From Blautia sp. (GTDB taxonomy: Bacteria > Bacillota > Clostridia > Lachnospirales > Lachnospiraceae), in assembly GCA_017475035.1 (NCBI GenBank), contig JAFVGK010000173.1, positions 1-34,485 of the forward strand: a stretch of DNA of 34,485 nucleotides, read 5' to 3'. Below are positions 16,707 through 23,838 of the stretch, in pieces; positions within the stretch are counted from its first letter, which is position 1, and every line of letters begins with the position of its first letter. The notes beneath the pieces are model-generated. The model was not told the origin of the DNA and did not search any database. It saw nothing but the letters and a program-made list of their open reading frames with translations. The position numbers were made by a program, and so were the translations under genes.

Positions 16707-16738
16707 CAGGTACCATGAATGAAGATTCATGGTACCTG
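16707..16738 (-). terminator. Terminator of the sugar ABC operon
   Basis: CAGGTACCATGAAT (16707-16720) pairs perfectly with ATTCATGGTACCTG (16725-16738). Read on the - strand it is followed by ATAGTTTTTT, a proper T-tract, so it ends the binding protein-ATPase-permease transcript. Confidence 0.88.
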
Positions 16739-16763
16739 TGCAAAAACAGCTTCTGTCCGTCTT

Positions 16764-17735
16764 TCAGGCGGCTTTTTTATTATTTCGGATAAAGTCGATG
16801 TACACTGCGGCCAGGATAACAACGCCTTTGACGATATACTGCCAGTTCGAATTGATGCCCATCAGGTTCAGACCGTTATTCAGGATCCCTATGATCAGGA
16901 CACCGATCAGTGTACCGCCCAGACGTCCCGAACCGCCGGACATGGAGGTCCCGCCGACCACAACCGCCGCGATGGCATCCATCTCGGCGCCGTCGCCGGA
17001 GGTACAGGTACCGCTGTAAAGCCGTGAAGCGATGGTAACGCCGGCAAGACCTGCCATCAGTCCGCTCCAGGCGAAAACGAAAAATTTGACCTTGGAAGTG
17101 CTGATTCCGGAGAAACGCGCGGCTGTCTCATTTCCTCCCACGGCGTAGATATGACGTCCGATCCTGGTCCGGTTGAGAAACAGCACCGAGGCAAGGAAAA
17201 CGATGAACATGGTGATAACAGGGGTGGGGAACGGGCCTACATATCCGGCTCCCAGGAATTTCCATGTGTCTGTCATACACCGGATCGGCTTTCCGCCGGA
17301 ATAGACCTGCGCAATACCCTTTGCGATGTTCATGGAAGCAAGCGTCACAATAAACGGGGGAATCTTCGTCTTCGCGATCATAAACCCGTTGAAAAGTCCG
17401 AACAGGAGACCGGAGAGGATCCCGATCGCAAAGCCCACAATTTCCGGCATGCCGTGCCATACTACTGCTCCGGCCGCGAAGCAGCCGGACATGGCGATGA
17501 TGGATCCGACCGACAGGTCGATACCGCCCAGGATGATGACCATGGTCATGCCGCAGGCAAGCATCAGGTTGGATGCGCTCTGACGAAGAACATTAAAGAT
17601 GTTTGTGGTCGTCAGGAACGTTGTATGTGTCGTCGGCCATACGTAAAGAAACAAAACCATTCCGACCAGCGCGATCAGAATGCCCAGATTATCTTTAAAA
17701 TATCTCACTATGCCTTTTCGTGTTTGTTCAATCAT
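16764..17735 (-). CDS. Sugar ABC transporter permease, RbsC type
   Basis: A 323-residue membrane subunit of a ribose/xylose/galactose-type importer (BPD_transp_2 family). ATG 17735 lies inside the end of the ATPase gene (8-base overlap), with AGGAGG just upstream. Roughly eight to ten helices are visible. Family motifs include GMTMVIILGGIDLSVGSIIA (about 81-100), TLASMNIAKGIAQVYSGGKP, YAVGGNETAARFSGI, AVVVGGTSMSGGSGRLGGT and the closing YIVKGVVILAAVYID. It forms the channel for substrate delivered by the binding protein at 19484-20398. The overlap implies translational coupling with the ATPase. Confidence 0.93.
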   Translation of the reverse strand: MIEQTRKGIVRYFKDNLGILIALVGMVLFLYVWPTTHTTFLTTTNIFNVLRQSASNLMLACGMTMVIILGGIDLSVGSIIAMSGCFAAGAVVWHGMPEIVGFAIGILSGLLFGLFNGFMIAKTKIPPFIVTLASMNIAKGIAQVYSGGKPIRCMTDTWKFLGAGYVGPFPTPVITMFIVFLASVLFLNRTRIGRHIYAVGGNETAARFSGISTSKVKFFVFAWSGLMAGLAGVTIASRLYSGTCTSGDGAEMDAIAAVVVGGTSMSGGSGRLGGTLIGVLIIGILNNGLNLMGINSNWQYIVKGVVILAAVYIDFIRNNKKAA

Positions 17736-19248
17736 GATCGTTTCCTCCTGTTGTCTCCAATGTCGCGAGGTGCATGATGGATTCCTGGCTGATATCTTCC
17801 CGGTTGATACAGCCGGTAATACGGCCCTCGTACATTACATAAACACGGTCACTCATATTGATGATTTCCGGAAGCTCGGAAGAAATCATGATTATGGAAA
17901 TACCCTGCTTCGTCAGTTCATTCATGATCTCATAAATCTCAGCCTTCGCCCCTACATCAACCCCTCGGGTAGGCTCGTCGAGGATCAGGACCTTGGGAGC
18001 CGTTGCCATCCAGCGCCCGATCATAACCTTCTGTTGATTGCCGCCGGACAGGTTCGTGACCATCTGTTCCTGGGACGGAGTCTTTGTGTGCATCTTATCA
18101 ATATATTCCTGCGTGATTTCAGCTTCACGTGCCGTATTGACATACAGGTGACTGATAAACTGGTCAAGGACTTCTATCGTTGAGTTGAAACGAACGCTCT
18201 GTGTGTGGTAGAGACCTTCCAGCTTACGATCCTCCGGAACCATGGCTATACCGTAACGCATGGCGTCCATGGCGCTTCGTATCTCTACTTTCCTGCCCTC
18301 CAGTTCGATTTCTCCTTTTGAGCCCTTTGTCAGACCGAATATGCATTGCATGGTCTCTGAACGGCCCGCGCCGACGAGCCCCGAAAAGCCCAGGATTTCG
18401 CCTCGGTGCAGTTCAAAGCTGACGTCCTTTACACGGGAATGCAGTTTTTTTCCGTCACTGATATGCGTACAGCGCATCACAACCTCGTCTGACGCCTCAT
18501 AATCCCGGACATAATATTGATCCAGCTCGCGGCCGACCATCAGGGAGACCAGCTGGTCCCTGGTTGTCTCGGGCACGTTGCAGGTATCAATGTACATTCC
18601 GTCACGAAGGACCGTCACACGGTCACAGACCTCAAAGATTTCACTCATCTTATGGGAAATATAAATGATGCCGACCCCGCGTTTCGTCAGGTCGCGCATG
18701 ATGGAGAACAGGGCGTTTACCTCCTTATCCGCAATAGAGGAGGTGGGTTCATCCATCACAAGAATACGACAGTTAAAAGAGATCGCCTTTACAATCTCGA
18801 CCATCTGCTGCTTCGCGATGGTCAGGTCTGCGATCTCCATGTCTGCTTTTATTCCGACATTAAAATTATCCAGCATTTTCTGCGCGTCTTTTGTCATTTT
18901 ATACTTGTCCACGCCAAATGTACCCTTTGGCTCACGGCCCAGAAAGATATTCTCGGCCACGGTCATGCGGGGAACAAGGACAAGCTCCTGATGGATAATG
19001 GAAATCCCGTTATCACGCGCGGCATTGACGTCTGTAATGGCAGCTTCTTTCCCATCAATGAAGATGCTTCCCTTTTCCGGGTGATAGATTCCGCCAAGAA
19101 CCTTGATCAGCGTAGATTTTCCCGCGCCGTTCTCACCCAGCAAAGCATGAATCTCCCCTGCCTTCAACTGATAATCGACGTCCTGCAATGCCTTGACGCC
19201 CGGAAATGACTTGGATATGCCCTTCATTTCGAGCAGGTATTCACTCAA
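17728..19248 (-). CDS. Sugar ABC transporter ATPase, RbsA/MglA/XylG type (double nucleotide-binding domain)
   Basis: A 506-residue protein with two ABC modules. Module 1 has Walker A GENGAGKST (38-46), the family's degenerate signature (AKQQMVEIVKAI) and Walker B ILVMDEPTSSI. Module 2 has a degenerate Walker A (GLVGAGRSE), a good signature (LSGGNQQKV) and Walker B VLILDEPTRGVD; this asymmetry is normal for the family. The start is TTG at 19248, with GGTGGTGA upstream; the next in-frame ATG would remove the first beta strand. It lies downstream of the binding-protein gene, separated by a large hairpin, and overlaps the permease gene. The sugar handled cannot be told from this subunit. Confidence 0.93.
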   Translation of the reverse strand: MSEYLLEMKGISKSFPGVKALQDVDYQLKAGEIHALLGENGAGKSTLIKVLGGIYHPEKGSIFIDGKEAAITDVNAARDNGISIIHQELVLVPRMTVAENIFLGREPKGTFGVDKYKMTKDAQKMLDNFNVGIKADMEIADLTIAKQQMVEIVKAISFNCRILVMDEPTSSIADKEVNALFSIMRDLTKRGVGIIYISHKMSEIFEVCDRVTVLRDGMYIDTCNVPETTRDQLVSLMVGRELDQYYVRDYEASDEVVMRCTHISDGKKLHSRVKDVSFELHRGEILGFSGLVGAGRSETMQCIFGLTKGSKGEIELEGRKVEIRSAMDAMRYGIAMVPEDRKLEGLYHTQSVRFNSTIEVLDQFISHLYVNTAREAEITQEYIDKMHTKTPSQEQMVTNLSGGNQQKVMIGRWMATAPKVLILDEPTRGVDVGAKAEIYEIMNELTKQGISIIMISSELPEIINMSDRVYVMYEGRITGCINREDISQESIMHLATLETTGGNDHD

Positions 19249-19361
19249 TTGTCTTCACCACCATTTCTTTTATACTCAGAGTACTCAGGATTACATAGAA
19301 TCGCCGAATTAATCCGTAATTCCGGACATTTTCCGGTCATTTGGAAAATACAAAAACACGA

Positions 19362-19407
19362 GGGGCGGTTCTTCTGTCACATCGCGATGTGTGAGAAGAA
19401 CCGCCCC
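19362..19407 (-). terminator. Large hairpin between binding-protein and ATPase genes
   Basis: GGGGCGGTTCTTCT (19362-19375) pairs with AGAAGAACCGCCCC (19394-19407), and inside it CACATCG pairs with CGATGTG; only GT/TG is unpaired between the two stems. On the - strand GTGTTTTTGTATTTT follows. It may act as a leaky terminator or as a 3' stabiliser giving more binding protein than ATPase and permease. Confidence 0.85.
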
Positions 19408-19483
19408 CCTGCCACAGATAGGCTGCTCAGATGCTACATAAGCTGTAGAAGAACTGTCCATCTGCCACACTTATCTGAACGGT

Positions 19484-20398
19484 TTACTGCCATCCGCCGT
19501 TATTATACTCGTCAATATTGTCGGAGTTGATCATGAAGGTTTCGATCGGGTAACGATCCTCGATCTCTTCGCCGGCAGCCCATTTGTAATACAGTTCGGC
19601 AATGGTCTTGCCAATGCTCATAGGAGACTGTGCGCCTGTGCCCGTTACCTTGCCTTCGCCGATCAGGGCTTTGATATCCGGAGAACCATCAACGCCATAG
19701 ATGAGGCAGGAGGATCCTGCGGCTTCTGCTGCAGCATACGCGCCCAATGCTGTCGGGTCATTTCCTCCGAAGATAGCGATTGCGTCCGGATGAGCGGTCA
19801 GAGCATCGGTACCGTTCAGGTTGCCCTGCTCCTGATTGCCCATGCAGTCGATCTGTGCAACGACCTCAAATCCTTTGCCTTCGATGGCATCAAGGAATCC
19901 GTCGGTACGGTCAACCACAGACTGCATAGTCGGGGAATCCAGTACGATGATGGGGCCGCCGTCCGGGCATTTTGCGATGAGATCCTCACCACAGACCTTG
20001 CCGGCGTTATAGTTATCTGAACCTGCGTAGGTGACCAGATAGCTCATATCCGCAACTTCCGTATCGAAACCAAACATCGGGATATCTGCCGCTTTGACTT
20101 CATCAAGAGCTGCAATGATGCCGTCTTTATCAACCGGGTTCACAAACAGGGCTACAATACCACGGGAGATCATGTCCTCAATCTGGGCAATCTGGGTCTC
20201 GTTGCTGTTCTGCGGATCCAAAGAGATCAGTTCGTCGCCGTTTGCCTCAACGATCTCCCGGATGGATCCTTCCAAAGCTACGAAGAACGGGTTGGTGCCG
20301 TCCATACAGGTATACCCGATTTTGTTTCCCTCTGCAAATGCGGGAGTCGCAACCAGGGTAATACCAAGTACTATTGCTGCTGCAAGAAGTTTTTTCAT
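19484..20398 (-). CDS. Monosaccharide-type ABC solute-binding protein (Peripla_BP_4)
   Basis: A 304-residue receptor of the RbsB type. ATG 20398 follows AGGAGGG. Residues 1-22 form a short signal peptide ending AFA-EG with no lipobox cysteine. The mature protein begins with KIGYTCMDGTNPFF, the usual first strand and ligand loop. It continues with DPQNSNETQIAQIEDMISRG, GFDTEV, and the hinge-region ligand segments FGGNDPTALGAYAAAEAAG and YGVDGSPDIKALI. This pattern is that of ribose, allose, galactose or polyol binding proteins. A consensus promoter (20461-20489) lies directly upstream, and the AraC regulator gene precedes that. The dehydrogenase on the other side suggests a sugar or polyol that is oxidised after uptake. 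Confidence 0.93.
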   Translation of the reverse strand: MKKLLAAAIVLGITLVATPAFAEGNKIGYTCMDGTNPFFVALEGSIREIVEANGDELISLDPQNSNETQIAQIEDMISRGIVALFVNPVDKDGIIAALDEVKAADIPMFGFDTEVADMSYLVTYAGSDNYNAGKVCGEDLIAKCPDGGPIIVLDSPTMQSVVDRTDGFLDAIEGKGFEVVAQIDCMGNQEQGNLNGTDALTAHPDAIAIFGGNDPTALGAYAAAEAAGSSCLIYGVDGSPDIKALIGEGKVTGTGAQSPMSIGKTIAELYYKWAAGEEIEDRYPIETFMINSDNIDEYNNGGWQ

Positions 20399-20460
20399 TC
20401 TTAATCCCTCCTATTCCTTTGTACAATATGTTCAAATCCTGAATATAGAATTCGCTTATT

Positions 20461-20489
20461 ATTATAATTGTTTACAAAAGAATTGTCAA
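20461..20489 (-). promoter_or_regulatory. Consensus promoter of the sugar ABC operon
   Basis: On the - strand TTGACA (20489-20484) and TATAAT (20466-20461) are both perfect, with a 17-base spacer containing TTGTAAACAAT, which is partly palindromic and overlaps the -10 side. Repeat copy C lies about 80 bases further upstream. Confidence 0.9.
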
Positions 20490-20567
20490 TGTTAAATTCT
20501 CAATCATTCATATTTACATCAGGCATCCATAAAACCCCATATTGCCATAATCTTATCTGCCGTAAAA

Positions 20568-20607
20568 TCTCATAACGAAGTTTTGTACGCTGACTCAATG
20601 CCTTTAG
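20568..20607 (-). repeat. Dispersed leader element, copy C (core only)
   Basis: On the - strand the sequence GGCATTGAGTCAGCGTAC then AAAACTTCGTTATGAG matches the core of the other copies, but the GGGAGGAG end is lost (GAGATTTT instead). It lies between the AraC gene stop and the promoter of the sugar ABC operon, so here it does not supply a ribosome binding site. Confidence 0.75.
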
Positions 20608-20629
20608 TTGACAGTTTTATTGCTTAAGA

Positions 20630-21475
20630 TCAGCTTCCTTTTTTGTACTGTGTCGGAGAAAGACCTGTATATTTCTTAAAAGCAGCTGAAAAGTGTTCAA
20701 GTGAACCAAACCCTGTGCGCTCGCCGATCTCTGTCACACTTAGATCCGTGGTCATAAGTAACTGAGCTGCTGCAGCTATTCTGGCTTCAATCAGCTTTTG
20801 AGAAAATGTCTTGCCGAAATTGCTTTTGAGAAATCTCTGGGTCTGTCTTACGCTCAGATGCAGAAGCGCGGCAAGCTCCTCCAAAGTCAGAGTCTGATAG
20901 CGATAGAAGAAAGCATCTTCTATTACCGGCATAAGCCCTGCATAAGGCAGAGACTGTCTGGCGTTCGGATGGATCGTCTCCTTCTTTGGCTGGCAGTACA
21001 TGCGTGTCAGTGTAATGATGATCTGCTTCAGAATAGCTTCAGACATCTCTGCGGTACCCGGCTGTGGATGCCGTTTTTCCTCAATTAACTTTTTGAGGAG
21101 CGGAAAAACACGTCCTTCATCCTGTCCGATCCAGAATGTAGTCTCCGTGAACGTTGTAAAAAAGTCCGGCTTAACCAGCGGTATCTGTCGGCAGTTGATA
21201 TAGAGACAATACTCGGTGATCGGTTCATTGCGGTCCGATATCTGGGCGTGCATGACACCGGGACCGGTGATGTATAATGTATCCGACTTCACCGGATAGA
21301 TCCGGTCTCCTATAGTTACACTTCCTCTTCCCCGTTCAGCGTAGTGGATTTCATAGCTGGTGTTTGAATGTGCATGTGCGGCAATGATTGGACGAAGTTC
21401 CTCGATGCGCACATGCACCGGTACAACAAGCAGCACCCCCAATTCAAATGTGCTTGAAAATACATATGTTTCCAC
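20630..21475 (-). CDS. AraC-family transcriptional regulator
   Basis: A 281-residue regulator. The frame is open from TTG 21493, but that codon lies in the repeat element; AAGGAGGG (21489-21482) places the start at GTG 21475. The N-terminal half is a cupin-type sensing domain (HAHSNTSYEIHYAERGRGSV, then GDRIYPVKSDTLYITGPGV, with the HxH...E pattern of sugar-sensing AraC proteins). The C-terminal 100 residues carry two helix-turn-helix units (TLEELAALLHLSVRQTQRFL; LSVTEIGERTGFGSLEHFSA) and the conserved FKKYTGLSPTQYKK end. It lies upstream of and parallel to the sugar ABC operon and divergent from the dehydrogenase gene, so it probably controls one or both in response to the substrate. Confidence 0.92.
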   Translation of the reverse strand: METYVFSSTFELGVLLVVPVHVRIEELRPIIAAHAHSNTSYEIHYAERGRGSVTIGDRIYPVKSDTLYITGPGVMHAQISDRNEPITEYCLYINCRQIPLVKPDFFTTFTETTFWIGQDEGRVFPLLKKLIEEKRHPQPGTAEMSEAILKQIIITLTRMYCQPKKETIHPNARQSLPYAGLMPVIEDAFFYRYQTLTLEELAALLHLSVRQTQRFLKSNFGKTFSQKLIEARIAAAAQLLMTTDLSVTEIGERTGFGSLEHFSAAFKKYTGLSPTQYKKGS

Positions 21476-21481
21476 TATGAT

Positions 21482-21583
21482 CCCTCCTTCCAAAACATAG
21501 TTTTATACGTTGGCTCAATGGCCACGGATGACTATTTTGCATCCACGCCTGCAAAAAGCGCAGCCGTGGGCAAAATATGTCTC
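21482..21583 (-). repeat. Dispersed leader element, copy D (long form with hairpin)
   Basis: Read on the - strand: GGAGACATATTTTGCCC, then a hairpin with ATTTTGC, CCACG and CTGC arms closed by GCAG, CGTGG and GCAAAAT. TAGTCATCCGTGG follows, then the core CATTGAGCCAACGTAT, then AAAACTATGTTTTGGAAGGA, the ribosome site of the AraC gene. Its full length aligns with 7616-7715. Confidence 0.75.
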
Positions 21584-21826
21584 CTCAAATATACTTCATC
21601 TTTGGATATCGTCTTATGCAGCTGAATACTCAGCAATATGAGCAAAGATTTATATTTAAACGACATAATTTATGAAAAGTGGTCACTCATACATCTTACT
21701 TTCCGGGGAAAAAAGTGTTATACTGATTTTACCAGGCAGGAATAACTGCAATAGTAATTGTGGTATTGACAGTAATAGCAGCACAAGTACAAAAACATTT
21801 CTTTTAACACCAAGGAGGTAAAGATC
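21584..21826. other. Divergent intergenic region between AraC and dehydrogenase genes
   Basis: This A/T-rich stretch must hold the dehydrogenase promoter. TATACT at about 21719-21724 with TTACTT 17 bases upstream is one weak candidate; TTGACA at about 21767 with TACAAA 16 bases downstream is another. No gene is supported. Confidence 0.4.
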
Positions 21827-22888
21827 ATGCATAAAAAAATGCTCGGCGCTATTCTCCCCGGCAACAGCACTGTAGAACTCAAAGAGTTCGATGTGCCCAC
21901 ACCCGGTTACGGCCAGGTTGTGGTCAAGACCAAGGCTTCGACGATCTGCGGCTCGGATATCCGCGCCATCTACCGCGCTCACGTGGGTAAGGGACCGGAG
22001 GGCTATCAGCCAGGTATGGTCGCAGGCCATGAGCCATGCGGCATCATTGAAATTGAAGGCGAAGGCCTGAAGCGTTTCAAGAAGGGTGACAGGGTCATCG
22101 TGTACCACATCTCCGGCTGCGGCGTATGCTATGACTGCAGGCGCGGCTATTATATTTCCTGCAAGAGCCCGTATCGCGCGGCTTACGGCTGGCAGAGAAA
22201 CGGTGGCATGGCTCCTTACATCTTATGTGACGAGAAAGATCTGATTGCTCTGCCTGATGAATTGACATACGAAGACGGTGCTCAGGTAGCCTGCGGTTTT
22301 GGTACGGTATATGAAGGGCTTATGAAAATCGGAATCTCAGGCAATGACCGGGTGCTGGTGACAGGCCTGGGACCTGTTGGCCTTGCTGCTCTGATGCTTG
22401 CAAAAGCTATGGGCTGCAACATGACGATCGGCACCGACGTTAATGAAGAACGAATGAAGCTGGCGAAAGATCTTGGCCTTGCTGACTATGTCTTTAACTC
22501 CATGGATCCAGAAAAATGTCAGGAACAGATCATGGAGGTCACAGACAACTATGGCTGTGAGCGCACGGCTGACTGTTCAGGCAATCCGTCAGCAAGGACA
22601 CTGGCTATCCGCTGCACCCGGGAATGGGGCAAAATGGTAATGATAGGTGAAGGCAACGATGTGACCTTCAATCCTTCTCCCGATATCATGCACGGTCAGA
22701 AGTCCATTTACGGTTCATGGGTCACTTCACTGTGGCGCATGGAGGAGCTTGTGGAGCATCTGGTACGTTGGGGAATACATCCCGATAAACTGATTACACA
22801 CAGGTTTGAACTGAAAGATGTATCCGAAGCCTACGCGCTTATGGCCTCTGGTCAGTGTGGCAAGGTTGCCATTGTGTATCCGGATTAA
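21827..22888 (+). CDS. Zinc-dependent medium-chain dehydrogenase
   Basis: A 353-residue NAD(P)-dependent alcohol or polyol dehydrogenase. ATG 21827 follows AAGGAGGT. The catalytic zinc site is visible as Cys41 (TICGSD) and His68-Glu69 (AGHEP). The structural zinc site is intact with Cys98, Cys101, Cys104 and Cys112. The Rossmann nucleotide-binding motif GLGPVG is at 180-185, followed by an acidic residue after the second strand (GTDVNEERMKLA), which favours NAD. Length and layout are those of sorbitol, threonine or galactitol dehydrogenases. It diverges from the AraC/sugar ABC operon, so its substrate is probably the imported sugar or polyol; the exact compound is unknown. Confidence 0.9.
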   Translation: MHKKMLGAILPGNSTVELKEFDVPTPGYGQVVVKTKASTICGSDIRAIYRAHVGKGPEGYQPGMVAGHEPCGIIEIEGEGLKRFKKGDRVIVYHISGCGVCYDCRRGYYISCKSPYRAAYGWQRNGGMAPYILCDEKDLIALPDELTYEDGAQVACGFGTVYEGLMKIGISGNDRVLVTGLGPVGLAALMLAKAMGCNMTIGTDVNEERMKLAKDLGLADYVFNSMDPEKCQEQIMEVTDNYGCERTADCSGNPSARTLAIRCTREWGKMVMIGEGNDVTFNPSPDIMHGQKSIYGSWVTSLWRMEELVEHLVRWGIHPDKLITHRFELKDVSEAYALMASGQCGKVAIVYPD

Positions 22889-23045
22889 GGATAGTATACA
22901 TTATACCATATTTAAAAAATTTGGGTAAAGATGATTTGCTACGGAGCGTATCGTTTAATAATGTGTATTGGACGGATGAACAGGATCTTTCCCAGAGGCT
23001 TTGAATGGATGTATGCCGGCGCAGGAGAAGCCAGGACATAAATGG
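22889..23045 (+). other. Intergenic segment after the dehydrogenase gene
   Basis: About 155 bases without a supported gene. Two overlapping short frames read with protein-like composition (VYWTDEQDLSQRL and FPRGFEWMYAGAGEART), which may be gene debris, but neither matches a family I recognise. Confidence 0.3.
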
Positions 23046-23095
23046 GGCTCCCCATCAGATTCTCTTTATGAGAGAATCTGATGGGGAGCCTTTTT
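23046..23095 (+). terminator. Strong Rho-independent terminator
   Basis: A perfect 20-bp stem (23046-23065 with 23071-23090), loop TTATG, followed by TTTTT. It insulates the dehydrogenase gene from the TetR operon. Confidence 0.93.
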
Positions 23096-23146
23096 GCGTT
23101 TATGGATCCTTGTTTCCGCTCCGGAAGGTTCAAACGAAACTAAAAA

Positions 23147-23217
23147 TCGACTAAGAGTCGAAAAAAAGTATTGACAGAAGAGGTGAAGACTGTTACAATA
23201 AAACCGACTAGAAGTCG
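23147..23217 (+). promoter_or_regulatory. TetR-operon promoter flanked by two identical-type operators
   Basis: TTGACA (23171-23176) and TACAAT (23194-23199) have a 17-base spacer. The inverted repeats TCGACT-AAG-AGTCGA (23147-23161) upstream of the -35 and CGACT-AGA-AGTCG (23205-23217) downstream of the -10 share the same arms and the same 3-base gap, so both are probably bound by the TetR product encoded next. Their centres are 57 bases apart. Confidence 0.88.
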
Positions 23218-23234
23218 AAAAAAAGGAGGGCAGC

Positions 23235-23825
23235 ATGAAAAAGGGGGAAAAAAGGAAGCAGGAGCTGCTTCAGATCGCATACAGGTTGTTCATTTCCCGA
23301 GGATACGAAAACACAAGTGTGGATGACATGATTGAGGAAGCCGGGATCGCCAAAGGAACCTACTACTATTACTTCGAGAGCAAAGAACAGACTCTGGAGG
23401 AAGTCATCGGGATGATGATAGACCGGGAGACTGAGGCTGCAAGGCGCATATTGCATGAGGATATTCCGGTAGAGCAGAAAATAGTAGGGATCATCACTTC
23501 ACTGAGACCGGCACAGGAGGAACTTCCGATTGAGGGTGCGCTTATGCAGCCGGAAAATACCGTCATGCATGCTAAGGTAAAACAGAAGCTGTTGGAAACC
23601 GTTGTTCCACTCCTTTCGGAGGTGGTCGAAGAAGGAGTGAGGGAGGGCGTTTTCTCCTGCAGCGATATTCCTCAGCGGGTCAGGATGCTCCTTGTCATCA
23701 GCAACGACACGTTTGATGAGGGGAGGTTTACGGAGCGGGAGATTGCGGTATTCATAGATGTCACAGAGAAGCTGCTGGGTGCGGCGCCCGGGACGATGAG
23801 CTTCCTGAGAGAACTGATTCGGTAG
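23235..23825 (+). CDS. TetR-family transcriptional repressor
   Basis: A 196-residue regulator starting at ATG 23235 after AAAGGAGGG. Residues 5-57 form the TetR DNA-binding domain: a first helix (KRKQELLQIAYRLFISRGYE), then TSVDDMIEEAGIAKGTYYYY with the typical recognition-helix ending YYFESKE. The remaining helices form the ligand-binding and dimer domain. The two matching palindromes around its promoter point to autorepression, and the 13- and 15-base gaps to the next two genes place MFS exporter and CPBP protease under the same control. The inducing ligand is unknown; drug or bacteriocin-like compounds are typical for this arrangement. Confidence 0.92.
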   Translation: MKKGEKRKQELLQIAYRLFISRGYENTSVDDMIEEAGIAKGTYYYYFESKEQTLEEVIGMMIDRETEAARRILHEDIPVEQKIVGIITSLRPAQEELPIEGALMQPENTVMHAKVKQKLLETVVPLLSEVVEEGVREGVFSCSDIPQRVRMLLVISNDTFDEGRFTEREIAVFIDVTEKLLGAAPGTMSFLRELIR

Positions 23826-23838
23826 GGGGGACAGACTG

